A stretch of 38,971 nt of DNA from an uncultured Flavihumibacter sp. (GCA_902168105.1 CABHOY010000007.1:1-38971), one strand, 5' to 3'. Shown: positions 24,902 through 34,196, numbered from the stretch's first letter. The notes: a model not told the origin generated them from the letters alone. Numbers and translations are program-made.

Positions 24902-27856
24902 ATGACTGGAATGAACCAACTATTAAGCAGGGCGCTGGTTGTAATGGCCGCCCTCGGATTCTCAACAGTTGCAGCTGCGCAGGTAAACATTGTCAACCTG
25001 GGTAGCTCAGACCAACAGACGTGGTACGTAAAAGCAGATGCAGAAACAGGAATAAAAGGAAGAGATGTTCAAACTCAAACATCTGACTGGACCAAAGCCA
25101 TCGTACCCGGTACTACCTTTTCTTCCTTTGTAGCAGCCGGTAAGGAGCAAGACCCGAATTTCGGCGATAACATCTATAAAGTAGATCGCAGTAAATATGA
25201 CAGGGATTTCTGGTACAGGACTACGTTTAAAGTGCCTGCCGCCTACGCCGGAAAAAAGGTCTGGCTTAATTTCAATGGCGTTAACAGAAAGGCAAGTGTT
25301 TATCTGAATGGAAAATTGATCGGTAACCTCGATGGGTTTATGGACCGGGGCCGTTTCGACATTACTAATGATGCTGCCGCTAACGGAGATAATGTGCTGG
25401 CAGTACTCGTAAGTGTGCCCATACAGCCGCTTGCGAATGTGGGCAGCCCTAATTATGTAGCAAGCGCCGGATGGGATTGGATCCCTTATGTACCGGGATT
25501 AAATTCCGGTATTACTGATAAGGTTTTCCTTAGTTGCAGCGGAGCTCTTACCATACAGGACCCATGGGTACGCACTGATCTGCCTACAAACGCGAAGGCC
25601 TATGTGACCTTGTCAATGGAGGTAAAAAATAATTCAGCGAGTGATGTGGATGGTATGCTGCAAGGCACTATCATGCCGGGTAATATCCAGTTCTCACAAA
25701 AGGTGCGTGTCAATCATGGCAGCACTCGCGAGCTCCGGTTTACCAAACGTGATTTTGAACAGCTTGTGTTAAATAATCCCCGCTTATGGTGGCCCAATGG
25801 TTATGGAGATCCTAATCTCTATGACCTGAACCTGAAGCTAACAGTAGGTGATAATATTTCTGATGAGAAGCATCTCCGTTTCGGTGTTAAACGCTATAGC
25901 TATGATACTACCGGTGATGTGCTTCATTTCGCGATCAATGGTACACCTGTGTTTATCAAAGGTGGCAGCTGGGGAATGTCAGAGTATATGTTGCGTTGCC
26001 GTGGTGCTGAATACGACACGAAGATCCGCCTGCATAAGGAAATGAACTTTAATATGATCCGTAACTGGATAGGTCACACTACTGATGATGAATTTTATGA
26101 AGCTTGTGATAAATACGGTATCATGATATGGGATGAATTCTGGCTGAATTCAAATCCAAACCTGCCGGCCGATCTCCATGTTTTTCATTCCAATGCAATA
26201 GAAAAAATTAAACGTGTCAGAAATCATCCTGCTGTAGCTATCTGGTGCGCCGATAACGAAGGCTGGCCGGAACCTCCGCTGAATAACTGGCTCAGAGAGG
26301 ATGTACGCGTTTTCGATGGGGGAGACCGGTATTATCAGCCTAACTCGCATGCTGAAAGCCTGACAGGCAGTGGCCCGTGGATGGCAAAAGATCCGCGGTA
26401 TTACTTTACCGCATATCCAACAGGGCTTGGTGGTAATAAAGGTTGGGGTATGCGTAGTGAGATCGGTACTGCCGTTTTTGTGAATCTGGAAAGCTTTAAA
26501 AAGTTTATGCCGCAGGATAAATGGTGGCCACGTAACCAGATGTGGAACCAGCACTTTTTTGGTCCGAATGCATTCAATGCCGGTCCTGACGAATATGATC
26601 AGATGATCTCCCAGGGATATGGCAAGCCTGAAGGCATTGAAGACTATTGCCGTAAAGCACAGTTTGTAAACATGGAAAGTAATAAAGCGATGTATGAAGG
26701 CTGGCTTGATCATATCGGTGAAGACGCTTCAGGTGTAATGACCTGGATGAGCCAATCGGCATACCCTTCCATGGTGTGGCAAACCTATGATTATTATTAC
26801 GACCTCACCGGGGCTTATTTCGGCGCTAAAAAGGCATGTGAGCCATTACATATCCAGTGGAATCCTGTTACCAATGCTATTAAGGTGGTAAATACCACCC
26901 GTAGCGAGGCGACAGACCTTACTGCTACTGCAGAAATTTATAACCTGGATGGGCGTATTGTGAAACAATACAGCAGGTCCGCTAACCTCTTATCTCCAGC
27001 CTATAGTGCTGCTGAAGTATTCAAAATGGATTTAAGCCCGGACCACACAGACCTGGCAAGAGGTAAAAGGATATTTGCATCTTCTACACAGGATGGCGAT
27101 CCGTCGGCTACCAACGATGGCAACTCACAAACACGTTGGGCTAGCAGATATGGGGATGACGAATGGATCTGCGTGGACCTGGGAAAAACAGAAATAGTGA
27201 ACGGAGTAGGCCTTAACTGGGAAGAAGCTTACGGAAAATCATTTAAAATAGAAGTATCCGATGATAATGAAAAGTGGCGCCAGGTTTACCGCACAGATGA
27301 AGGACGTGTTGGTGTGCAGAAGATCGGCTTCCCTGAAGTGACTGCCCGCTATGTAAGAATGCATGGCATTGAGCGTGGCAGCTGGTGGGGATATTCGCTG
27401 TTCGATTTTGAAGTATATCAGGGAGATGTGGCAAGTCCAGGGCTGAGCGATGTACACTTTATCAAACTGAAACTTGCGGACAAAAACGGTCAGCTTATAT
27501 CTGAGAACTTCTACTGGCGTGGTAATAAACGCAAAGATTATACTGCCTTAAACACACTTGGAAAATCTGACCTGAAACTACAGTACAAAGCCAGCAAAGC
27601 AAATGGTAAAACCTATGTTACTGCTACGATCAGTAATCCGGTATCATCGGGGACCGCAGCTTTTGGCATCAGACTGATGCTCACAAATGCCATTGATGGT
27701 AAACAGATACTACCAGCCATCTTCAGCGATAATTATTTCTCCCTGATGAGCGGAGAGACAAAATCGGTAGTGATCGAGTTTGACAGTAATGCGGCAGATA
27801 AAGATGGATTCAAGCTCACAGCTGAACCTTTTAATAACCATATAGTGCATAAATAA
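24902..27856 (+). CDS. GH2 exo-glycosidase with embedded F5/8-type C (discoidin) domain
   Basis: The 984-aa protein has a signal peptide (ending STVAAAQ). It then shows a GH2 sugar-binding jelly roll (~50-190; FWYRTTFKVPAAYAGKKVWL), an Ig-like domain (~200-330) and the GH2 barrel (~335-620). IWCADNEGWP puts the acid/base at Glu453, and GMRSEIGT the nucleophile at Glu520. The 67-residue spacing is close to that of other GH2 enzymes. The flow resembles the exo-beta-D-glucosaminidase/beta-mannosidase branch, including the C-terminal VHFIKLKLADKNGQLISEN and NFYWRG. A discoidin domain (~713-839; DGNSQTRWASRYGDDEW) is inserted before that VHFIKL strand. It sits 107 bases after the lipoprotein and overlaps the GH3 start by one base (TAATG). 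The substrate is not assigned: mannosidase, glucosaminidase and related activities are all possible. Confidence 0.9.
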   Translation: MTGMNQLLSRALVVMAALGFSTVAAAQVNIVNLGSSDQQTWYVKADAETGIKGRDVQTQTSDWTKAIVPGTTFSSFVAAGKEQDPNFGDNIYKVDRSKYDRDFWYRTTFKVPAAYAGKKVWLNFNGVNRKASVYLNGKLIGNLDGFMDRGRFDITNDAAANGDNVLAVLVSVPIQPLANVGSPNYVASAGWDWIPYVPGLNSGITDKVFLSCSGALTIQDPWVRTDLPTNAKAYVTLSMEVKNNSASDVDGMLQGTIMPGNIQFSQKVRVNHGSTRELRFTKRDFEQLVLNNPRLWWPNGYGDPNLYDLNLKLTVGDNISDEKHLRFGVKRYSYDTTGDVLHFAINGTPVFIKGGSWGMSEYMLRCRGAEYDTKIRLHKEMNFNMIRNWIGHTTDDEFYEACDKYGIMIWDEFWLNSNPNLPADLHVFHSNAIEKIKRVRNHPAVAIWCADNEGWPEPPLNNWLREDVRVFDGGDRYYQPNSHAESLTGSGPWMAKDPRYYFTAYPTGLGGNKGWGMRSEIGTAVFVNLESFKKFMPQDKWWPRNQMWNQHFFGPNAFNAGPDEYDQMISQGYGKPEGIEDYCRKAQFVNMESNKAMYEGWLDHIGEDASGVMTWMSQSAYPSMVWQTYDYYYDLTGAYFGAKKACEPLHIQWNPVTNAIKVVNTTRSEATDLTATAEIYNLDGRIVKQYSRSANLLSPAYSAAEVFKMDLSPDHTDLARGKRIFASSTQDGDPSATNDGNSQTRWASRYGDDEWICVDLGKTEIVNGVGLNWEEAYGKSFKIEVSDDNEKWRQVYRTDEGRVGVQKIGFPEVTARYVRMHGIERGSWWGYSLFDFEVYQGDVASPGLSDVHFIKLKLADKNGQLISENFYWRGNKRKDYTALNTLGKSDLKLQYKASKANGKTYVTATISNPVSSGTAAFGIRLMLTNAIDGKQILPAIFSDNYFSLMSGETKSVVIEFDSNAADKDGFKLTAEPFNNHIVHK

Positions 27857-30126
27857 TGAAGCAAATAATCATGATCGCTTTGGCTTTGACCGTCGGCAGT
27901 GGATATGCCAGAGCGACCACAGATCAGGATACGCTGTATAAAAATAAAAAGGCGCCGATACCTGCGCGTGTGGAAGATCTGCTGAAGCGTATGACGCTAA
28001 AGGAAAAGGTGCTACAGCTGCAAAACCGTGGCGCAGGTAAAACAGAAGAAATAGCGCGTATTTTCAACGGAGAAAGTTTCGGTTGTACACACGAAATGGG
28101 TATGAATGCCCAGGACTGTGCAGATATGTATCAGCAACTGCAGACCTATATGCTGAAAAGAACACGGCTGGGTATTCCGGTGCTTACGGCTGTGGAGGGA
28201 ATAGAGGGTATTCTGCAGGACAACTGTACCATCTTTCCACATGAACTTGCGCAGGGCAGTACCTTCAATCCGACGCTGATCAGGAAGATGACTACGGCTG
28301 CCGGAGAAGAAGCGCAGGTTATCGGCATTCATCAGATCCTCTCACCCGTATTAGATATTGCCCGTGAACTTCGCTGGGGACGCGTCGAGGAAACATTTGG
28401 TGAAGATCCATATCTTATTTCGGAGATGGGAACAGCTTTTATAAAAGGCTACCAGTCGTTCAATATTACCTGCACCCCCAAACACTTTGTGGCACATGGT
28501 TCGCCTTCAGGAGGACTTAACTGTGCAAATGTCAGTGGGGGAGAACGTGATATGCGGAGCCTGTACCTGTATCCTTTTGCGAAAGTGATAGCCAATACCA
28601 GCCCATTGTCTGTTATGTCCTGCTATAGCTCTTATGATGGCGTAGCGGTGAGCGGGTCACGGTATTATATGACTGATATATTGCGTGGAGAACTAGGCTT
28701 TAAAGGTTATGTTTATTCTGACTGGGGCTCCGTAGAACGGTTACAATCGTTACATCATGCTGTAGATTCACGCGAGCATGCAGCCATTAAGTCGCTGATC
28801 GCAGGAGTTGATCTGGATGTGGATGGCGCCTATGAAGCAACACTCGAGAGAGCGGTTGAAACAGGTCTGCTCGACATAGCATACATTAACAATGCAGTTC
28901 GCCGGATACTTACGGTTAAATTTAAACTGGGCTTGTTTGATAATCCATTTGGTGATCCTGCAAGAGTAAGTAAAGTGGTACGCAGTGCGGAACATATTGC
29001 TATTGCCAAAATGGTGGCGGATGAAAGTGCTATCCTGCTTAAAAATGACAGCAACATCCTTCCGCTGGATTTATCAAAATATAGATCAATAGCTGTAGTT
29101 GGCCCGAACGCAGACCAGACTGTTTTTGGAGACTACGCCTGGACCGGCGGAGATACCAAAGAAGGCACCACTTTATTACAAGGCCTGAAAGAAGCGATAG
29201 GTAATAAAGTAACGTTGAATTATACACAAGGATGCGACTGGTGGAGTAAAGACAAGTCGCGCATAGCAGATGCGGTAAAAAATGTGGCGTCAAGTGATCT
29301 GGCCATTGTAGCAATAGGAACACGCAGTACCTTTCTTGGTCGCAGTCCGAAATATTCTACATCAGGAGAAGGTTTCGATCTTAGCTCGCTGGAATTACCT
29401 GGTGCACAGCAGGAATTGCTGGAGGCTGTTAAAGCAACAGGTAAGCCATTTATTGTTGTATTTATTGCCGGTAAACCGCTGGCTATGCCATGGGTGAAAG
29501 AAAATGCGAATGCGGTGCTGGTACAATGGTACGGAGGAGAAAAACAAGGTAACGCATTGGCAGATATACTTACTGGCGCGGTGAATCCCTCGGGCAGACT
29601 TAATGTATCTTTTCCGAGAAGTACCGGAAACACTCCTATCTATTACAATCATTTTGCAACAGACCGTAATGAGCCTTTTGACAGACCTGGCAGTCCTGAA
29701 GATCCTAAAGGTCACTACATTTTTGATCGTCCGGACCCACTTTGGGCATTTGGTACGGGAATGAGTTTTACCACCTTTAAGTACCTGGATTGCAGAGTGG
29801 CTGATTCTGTGTTAACAGGGAAAGATATCATCAAAATTGATGTCGATGTGAAAAATACCGGAGACAAGGATGGAAAAGAAGTAATTCAGGTATATGTGCA
29901 TGACAAGGTCAGTTCGGTAGCGACACCCGTACAGCAGTTGAAAGCATTCAGGAAGGAACTGATCAAAAAAGGGCAGACTTTAAAAGTGCATCTGGAAATA
30001 CCTGTGTCGGAGCTTGGCCTGTATAATGAAAAGATGAAGTATATCGTAGAGCCGGGAGAGTTTGAATTGCAGATTGGTTCGGCTGCCGATAATATTCACT
30101 TTACTAAAGTGATCAGGGTGAAGTAA
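27856..30126 (+). CDS. GH3 beta-glycosidase
   Basis: The 756-aa protein is a periplasmic (signal peptide MKQIIMIALALTVGSGYARA) glycoside hydrolase family 3 enzyme. The N-terminal barrel (~40-375) contains GIPVLTAVEGIEG, WGRVEETFGEDPY, KHFVAHG and YSDWGSVERL, where Asp289 is the nucleophile. The second domain (~395-640) carries STSGEGFDLSSLELPGAQQE, with Glu505 in the family's acid/base position. The C-terminal fibronectin-like FnIII domain (~680-750) is intact (GDKDGKEVIQVYVHD). Such enzymes remove terminal beta-glucosyl, xylosyl or related residues. It overlaps the GH2 stop by one base, so translation is probably coupled. A good terminator follows, so it closes the PUL operon. Confidence 0.96.
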   Translation: MKQIIMIALALTVGSGYARATTDQDTLYKNKKAPIPARVEDLLKRMTLKEKVLQLQNRGAGKTEEIARIFNGESFGCTHEMGMNAQDCADMYQQLQTYMLKRTRLGIPVLTAVEGIEGILQDNCTIFPHELAQGSTFNPTLIRKMTTAAGEEAQVIGIHQILSPVLDIARELRWGRVEETFGEDPYLISEMGTAFIKGYQSFNITCTPKHFVAHGSPSGGLNCANVSGGERDMRSLYLYPFAKVIANTSPLSVMSCYSSYDGVAVSGSRYYMTDILRGELGFKGYVYSDWGSVERLQSLHHAVDSREHAAIKSLIAGVDLDVDGAYEATLERAVETGLLDIAYINNAVRRILTVKFKLGLFDNPFGDPARVSKVVRSAEHIAIAKMVADESAILLKNDSNILPLDLSKYRSIAVVGPNADQTVFGDYAWTGGDTKEGTTLLQGLKEAIGNKVTLNYTQGCDWWSKDKSRIADAVKNVASSDLAIVAIGTRSTFLGRSPKYSTSGEGFDLSSLELPGAQQELLEAVKATGKPFIVVFIAGKPLAMPWVKENANAVLVQWYGGEKQGNALADILTGAVNPSGRLNVSFPRSTGNTPIYYNHFATDRNEPFDRPGSPEDPKGHYIFDRPDPLWAFGTGMSFTTFKYLDCRVADSVLTGKDIIKIDVDVKNTGDKDGKEVIQVYVHDKVSSVATPVQQLKAFRKELIKKGQTLKVHLEIPVSELGLYNEKMKYIVEPGEFELQIGSAADNIHFTKVIRVK

Positions 30127-30169
30127 TTACCGGATAATCATTAGTTACTGGTTTTGTTAATTGTATTTA

Positions 30170-30197
30170 AAACGGTCGGGCATCTACCCGGCCGTTT
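30170..30197 (+). terminator. Terminator at the end of the PUL
   Basis: An 11-bp stem with one G-U pair (30170-30180 with 30187-30197) and loop CATCTA, followed by CGCTTTT, lies 44 bases after the GH3 stop codon. It separates the glycosidases from the next lipoprotein gene. Confidence 0.8.
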
Positions 30198-30241
30198 CGC
30201 TTTTCGGGGTTTCATTGCCCTAACTATATTATAATAATTGA

Positions 30242-30249
30242 TATATTTG
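30242..30249 (+). promoter_or_regulatory. -7 box TATATTTG ahead of the repeat-domain lipoprotein
   Basis: TATATTTG fits TAnnTTTG perfectly. A TTG at 30215-30217 lies 24 bases upstream, slightly longer than usual for a -33 element. It places a transcript start about 35 bases before the ATG at 30292, so the lipoprotein gene is probably expressed separately from the PUL. Confidence 0.5.
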
Positions 30250-30291
30250 TATGAGTATTGCAATTCAGATGAATCTATAATCAATATCCCT

Positions 30292-31572
30292 ATGAAATTA
30301 TCAGCATTTTTAAGACAATGCATTGTTCCCTTATTGTTAGTTATTTCCGTTGTTGCCTGTAAAAAAGATAGTGATGGCGTTAAGACTGTAGCTAGCAGTG
30401 AAAAGAAAATATTAACATTCAAGGTTGATGCAGTGAATGGTATAATAGACGAGGCTACCCATACCATTAATATTAGCGTGCCGACGTATTACTCTCTTTC
30501 TACCGTTCCTGTAACCGTTACGATTTCCCCTAAAGCTACAGCCTCTCTGGGGTTAAAGATCACACTTGACCTTACAAAGACAGTGACTTATACGATAACG
30601 GCGGAAGATAAGTCTACTGTAACTTATACTGTTATTGGTAAACTTAATACAAGCAATCAGAACAGGATCATTTCTTTTAAAGTCACTACAATAGACGATA
30701 AGAATCCTTCTGTGGAGACGATCATTGATTCCGCCAATAACAAGATATATCTGGATATGTATTGGGACCCGAACTATATTAAGACAATGAAAACTAATAT
30801 AGAACTGCCTCATGGCGCTACCTCTATACCGGGTCCGAAAGATACAGTAGACTTTACCAATCCGGTACATTACATCATCAAGGCCGAGGATGGAAGTGTT
30901 CGTGAATATGATGTAATAGCGCGAAATGTAGAGAATGATCTGGATAGCCTGTTCTTACCGATTCACGGATTGGAGTACGGTAAATATCTGGAGCCATATG
31001 CACTGTCCCATCGTGGAATGTTAACCCGGTTTATCCCACAGGATTTTTACGGAAATCTGGCAGATGGTGCATATGCCTTATTCTATGCACTTGAATCGGA
31101 TGATCTCTTTTTGCGGAAACCTTATAAAGCTGTGATATCAGCAAATGCTACGGCTACTCCGTCTTTTGATATGCTGGCGGACTATGGTAAAGATGTCGTG
31201 TATAAAATTACTTCTCAAAGTGGTGCTGATAGGAATTATACTGTTCGGGTGATCAAGAATAAGGTCATCTTCAAAAACATGGCAGTTTATTACGGGTATT
31301 ATACTTTTTCAAGCTTTAATTCGATGTTCACACTGGATTACAGAAGTGCTGCGAGGATAACCCAGATATGGGCTGTAGATACGCTGACATCGGCAATCAC
31401 GCCAATGAAAATAGAAAAGGGTCTCAATAAGGATGACTGGGGTATCTATCATGATTACTTTGGCCCACTTGATGGTACTCCTTTAGCTGAAGGAACTTAT
31501 CGCCTGAAAGTAAAATTGGAAAATGGGGAAGAAGAGGTGACGAGGCTTATTTTTAATGGAAAGGCAGAATAA
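30292..31572 (+). CDS. Lipoprotein with repeated DUF5018-like beta domains
   Basis: The 426-aa protein begins at MKLSAFLRQC; the longer open frame starting 54 bases earlier overlaps the promoter box. LLVISVVACKK gives a lipobox with Cys about residue 23. The mature protein holds at least three similar beta-rich units of ~80 residues. Each contains a phrase like ILTFKVDAVNGIIDEATHTI, IISFKVTTIDD and HGLEYGKYLEPY, and ends with a KAEDGSVREYDVI-type strand (YTITAEDKSTVTYTV, IIKAEDGSVREYDVI, ITSQSGADRNYTV). These resemble the Bacteroidota DUF5018/Ig-like repeats of surface proteins, but the exact family is tentative. It has its own promoter and a terminator on both sides, so it is a separate unit. 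Function unknown; surface binding is the likely class. Confidence 0.78.
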   Translation: MKLSAFLRQCIVPLLLVISVVACKKDSDGVKTVASSEKKILTFKVDAVNGIIDEATHTINISVPTYYSLSTVPVTVTISPKATASLGLKITLDLTKTVTYTITAEDKSTVTYTVIGKLNTSNQNRIISFKVTTIDDKNPSVETIIDSANNKIYLDMYWDPNYIKTMKTNIELPHGATSIPGPKDTVDFTNPVHYIIKAEDGSVREYDVIARNVENDLDSLFLPIHGLEYGKYLEPYALSHRGMLTRFIPQDFYGNLADGAYALFYALESDDLFLRKPYKAVISANATATPSFDMLADYGKDVVYKITSQSGADRNYTVRVIKNKVIFKNMAVYYGYYTFSSFNSMFTLDYRSAARITQIWAVDTLTSAITPMKIEKGLNKDDWGIYHDYFGPLDGTPLAEGTYRLKVKLENGEEEVTRLIFNGKAE

Positions 31573-31603
31573 ACTAAATTTAACTTACTTTCAAAAGGCA
31601 TAT

Positions 31604-31639
31604 AAAATGGGAGACTCTCTGGAAAGGGGCTCCCATTTT
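31604..31639 (+). terminator. Rho-independent terminator
   Basis: A 10-bp stem (31604-31613 with 31630-31639) with a 16-base loop is followed by GCATTTTT, about 30 bases after the lipoprotein stop. It separates this gene from the convergent Crp/Fnr gene. Confidence 0.75.
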
Positions 31640-31684
31640 GCATTTTTGATTTATTGATAATAGCTGCTCTGATTATCCTCCAGA

Positions 31685-32284
31685 TTACTTTGATTGATTA
31701 TCTTTTAATCTTTTTCTGATCCTGCTGAGCGATGGATTGGTAATACCCAGGAAAGAAGAGATATGATAAGCCGGAATTCGCTCAACGATATTAGGATGTT
31801 CTTCCATTAGCCTGAGGAACCTTTTCTCGTGAGACAGGAACAGGAACTCCTCTGCTCGTGATTGTGCATAGGAGAAAAATGTTTCTGCCAGCAGCCTGCC
31901 GAACCTTCCCCAGTTCAGATTCTTTTCATACAAGCTGTTGAGGTCCTTGTAGGAAATGAAAATTATCTCCGAGTCTTCCATTGCTTCAATGAAATACCAG
32001 CAGGGATTTTGCGAAATGAAGCTTCTGAAGGAAACGACGAACTGGTTCTCTGAAAAAAAGAAAAGATTCTTTTCCTCTTCGGTTTTAGGATCGGAGTAAT
32101 AAATGCGGAATATCCCTTTAACAACCAGGCCGAGGTCGTTGCAGACCATGCTTTGCATATTGAAGAAATCCCCTTTGGCTATCTTACGTGGTCTCCAGAA
32201 CGCTTGGCTTTCGGCAATATCCTGGTCGGTTAATGCCGCGAAGTTTCGCAAATACTGGGATAATATTTCATCTTTTTCACTCAT
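31685..32284 (-). CDS. Crp/Fnr-family transcriptional regulator
   Basis: Starting at MSEKDEILSQYL the protein has 199 residues. The frame continues upstream for 24 codons without family character. Residues ~15-125 form the cyclic-nucleotide-binding-like beta roll (KIAKGDFFNMQ, LGLVVKGIFRIYY, EAMEDSEIIFISY). The key phosphate-binding arginine/serine pair of true cAMP receptors is not apparent, and no cysteine cluster for an Fnr-type iron-sulfur centre is seen, so the signal is unknown. The C-terminal helix-turn-helix is short but clear (HISSFLGITNPSLSRIRKRL, ~175-195). A perfect 20-bp palindrome lies 81-100 bases upstream of its start, and near copies precede two neighbouring transcription units. 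It probably regulates itself and those units. Confidence 0.88.
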   Translation of the reverse strand: MSEKDEILSQYLRNFAALTDQDIAESQAFWRPRKIAKGDFFNMQSMVCNDLGLVVKGIFRIYYSDPKTEEEKNLFFFSENQFVVSFRSFISQNPCWYFIEAMEDSEIIFISYKDLNSLYEKNLNWGRFGRLLAETFFSYAQSRAEEFLFLSHEKRFLRLMEEHPNIVERIPAYHISSFLGITNPSLSRIRKRLKDNQSK

Positions 32285-32364
32285 GACCGAATATTTTACG
32301 GGTCTATAATGCATGCCATTACAACAGCCAAACGTATCAAAGTTCGGCATTGCCAACCGGCAGC

Positions 32365-32384
32365 ATTTTAACTTAAGTTAAAAT
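32365..32384. promoter_or_regulatory. Perfect palindromic operator candidate, site 1
   Basis: ATTTTAACTTAAGTTAAAAT is a perfect 20-bp palindrome centred 90 bases upstream of the Crp/Fnr start. It shares the core TTnACTTAAGTTAAA with sites 2 and 3, and suits a dimeric helix-turn-helix regulator. Confidence 0.75.
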
Positions 32385-32479
32385 CTGAAATAAATTTAAG
32401 GAAGATCTCTGTATGATCAAGCAGGCAAGCATGGCCGGCAACAAAATGAAGCCCCGGTTATCTGTTCACTGTTCGGCTA

Positions 32480-33478
32480 TTAAAATGGTAAAAGCGAAAT
32501 GCGGAATTCGCCATATGGAGTAGATTTACTTGTAGTCCTGATAAATGCGTCATTGTAATTGCTGCCTTTCGCTATAGTTCTGGCAGAGGCGACTTTATTA
32601 ACACCACCGCTGACTCCCAGGATAACATACTTGCCAAGCAGGTATTCAAAGCCCGGCCCGCTTTTAAACTCGATAGTATTATAACTGAAGCGCCCGGGCA
32701 ATGCGGGATCGCTGGATTGATAAAATGATGCATAAGTATTAAAAGTCGTGCCCAGGTTGATCCATGCTTTACGGGAAAGCGATTGTTTCAGAGATACGCC
32801 CTGCGGAAGGTCCAGTATCAGCTGTAATCCGCTGTTATTCAATTTGCGGAAATAATTGACGACTGGCAATACCGGAAAAGGTACGGACGGATCTATTTGT
32901 ACCAGCGCCCCAAGTGAGAAATAAACATCAGGTGTGCGCTTCAAAGGAAAGGCAATGCTGCCGTTAAAATTGAACCTGTTTACTGCTTCCAGGTTATCAG
33001 ACATTGCGGTCAATACGACAGAATATATCACCGGGATATGAAAAAGGGCATCTGTCCTTGAAAAATTGAGGGACAGGCCGAGAGTGCTTTTGGAGATGTC
33101 TCCTTCGTTTACCTGCGGATTATCCAGCTGATTCTTCGCTTCCCTGACATTAAAAAACTGTTCGTTGTGATAGATGGTCGCGCTGATCACGTTGCCGCTC
33201 CAATTGCCGATCGGTACGGAGAAGAAAGAACTGATCCGGGCATTGCGGCTTTTTCCGCTGGAGAGATCTTTTCCGTTCAGCTTTGCATCAAAATTACCTG
33301 AACCGAACAAGTTTACTGTAACCGAGGCCTGGCGAAGTGAGGGATAACGTAGCGCCTGTTCCTGCGCCTCGCTCCTGAGAGTGTCGGCCGGGTGCTGGCT
33401 GGACATGCTGAACATGTTTTGAGCATAGGAGCCGGCGCTGCAAAAGAGCATGCCGGTCACCAGAAGGTTTATCTTCAT
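32480..33478 (-). CDS. Predicted outer-membrane protein of unknown function
   Basis: The real start is at 33478 (MKINLLVTGMLFCSAGSYAQ, a signal peptide), giving 332 residues. The open frame runs 72 codons further but that part overlaps the upstream gene and looks non-coding. The mature protein shows regular alternation of hydrophobic and polar residues over many short strands (VTVNLFGSGNFDAKL, GLSLNFSRTDALFH, QLILDLPQGVSLKQSL) and ends in phenylalanine (EFRISLLPF), the usual last residue of a beta-barrel. No family was recognised. It lies 43 bases downstream of the six-helix membrane protein gene and is very likely cotranscribed with it from the promoter at site 2. Confidence 0.78.
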   Translation of the reverse strand: MKINLLVTGMLFCSAGSYAQNMFSMSSQHPADTLRSEAQEQALRYPSLRQASVTVNLFGSGNFDAKLNGKDLSSGKSRNARISSFFSVPIGNWSGNVISATIYHNEQFFNVREAKNQLDNPQVNEGDISKSTLGLSLNFSRTDALFHIPVIYSVVLTAMSDNLEAVNRFNFNGSIAFPLKRTPDVYFSLGALVQIDPSVPFPVLPVVNYFRKLNNSGLQLILDLPQGVSLKQSLSRKAWINLGTTFNTYASFYQSSDPALPGRFSYNTIEFKSGPGFEYLLGKYVILGVSGGVNKVASARTIAKGSNYNDAFIRTTSKSTPYGEFRISLLPF

Positions 33479-33521
33479 AAGTTTTTTGAAATGTTGAACA
33501 ATAGACCATTTTCGGCTGGTA

Positions 33522-34118
33522 TCAGCTTGCGGTGGTAGCCTGACCAGCTTTGATGGTTTTAGACAATGCGAAGGCGGTGAGCAGGAAGTAAAACGCACCG
33601 AAAGCGGCATAGCCTGCCAATGTTGTGATGCCTTGATTCGGCGCGTGTGCCATTGCAATAAAGGACCCTCCGGCCAGCATTGACTGACCGCCACTGATGA
33701 TCATTGGCCACTGACCACCCAATTGTTTGCGTCTGCGCAAACCTAAGAGCAGCTGAATAAGGCCGGTTAATATAGCCCAGGCGCCAAATACGATCAGCGC
33801 TTGTGGAATGCCTTTTTGCAGGGCCAGTATCACGCCGATAGTGGTGGCAATGCTGATCACTGCATTGACATATTGTGGCGTCTTATTAGCAGATGATGGA
33901 TTGGCCTGGATATCAAAGTACGTGGCAATTGCATCCCACGCCGGATAAATAATAAACAAGACTGTGGCGATTGTGATATTGGTTTTAGCCAGCGCTAATA
34001 CCAGGATTATCCAAACGATGGAAAAACCTGCGCGTGAAAAGTATAGTCTCCGTAATGATCTGGCAGTTTCAACAGCCTGGCTGGGAACGTTTAAGTTGGA
34101 TTGAGTTGTTGATGTCAT
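33522..34118 (-). CDS. Six-helix membrane protein (HdeD/DUF308-like)
   Basis: The 198-aa protein contains about six hydrophobic segments (~31-45, 49-69, 82-99, 104-127, 138-157 and 166-187) separated by short loops, with Gly/Ala-rich helices (GGQSMLAGGSFIAMA). The layout resembles HdeD/DUF308 acid-resistance membrane proteins, but I could not see a diagnostic motif, so this is a likeness and not an assignment. It has no signal peptide and is in the inner membrane. It is the first gene of a pair with the outer-membrane protein downstream, and the operator-like site 2 is centred 65 bases before its start codon. Confidence 0.8.
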   Translation of the reverse strand: MTSTTQSNLNVPSQAVETARSLRRLYFSRAGFSIVWIILVLALAKTNITIATVLFIIYPAWDAIATYFDIQANPSSANKTPQYVNAVISIATTIGVILALQKGIPQALIVFGAWAILTGLIQLLLGLRRRKQLGGQWPMIISGGQSMLAGGSFIAMAHAPNQGITTLAGYAAFGAFYFLLTAFALSKTIKAGQATTAS

Positions 34119-34170
34119 GGCGTAATGTTTTTATTAATTGCGGTATCAAAATTCCGCCTTATTCTACTGC

Positions 34171-34196
34171 TGGTTTTTCACTTAAGTTAAAAACCA
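34171..34196. promoter_or_regulatory. Palindromic operator candidate, site 2
   Basis: A 26-bp palindrome with one mismatched pair (34179 against 34188) contains TTTTTCACTTAAGTTAAAAA. Its centre is 65 bases upstream of the DUF308-like start and 26 bases beyond the msrB stop. It is nearly identical in its core to sites 1 and 3. Confidence 0.75.

Noticed and set aside
26150..26713. A 187-codon minus-strand frame inside the GH2 gene
   Set aside because: The plus-strand frame carries the GH2 catalytic motifs, so the antisense frame is a by-product of codon bias.
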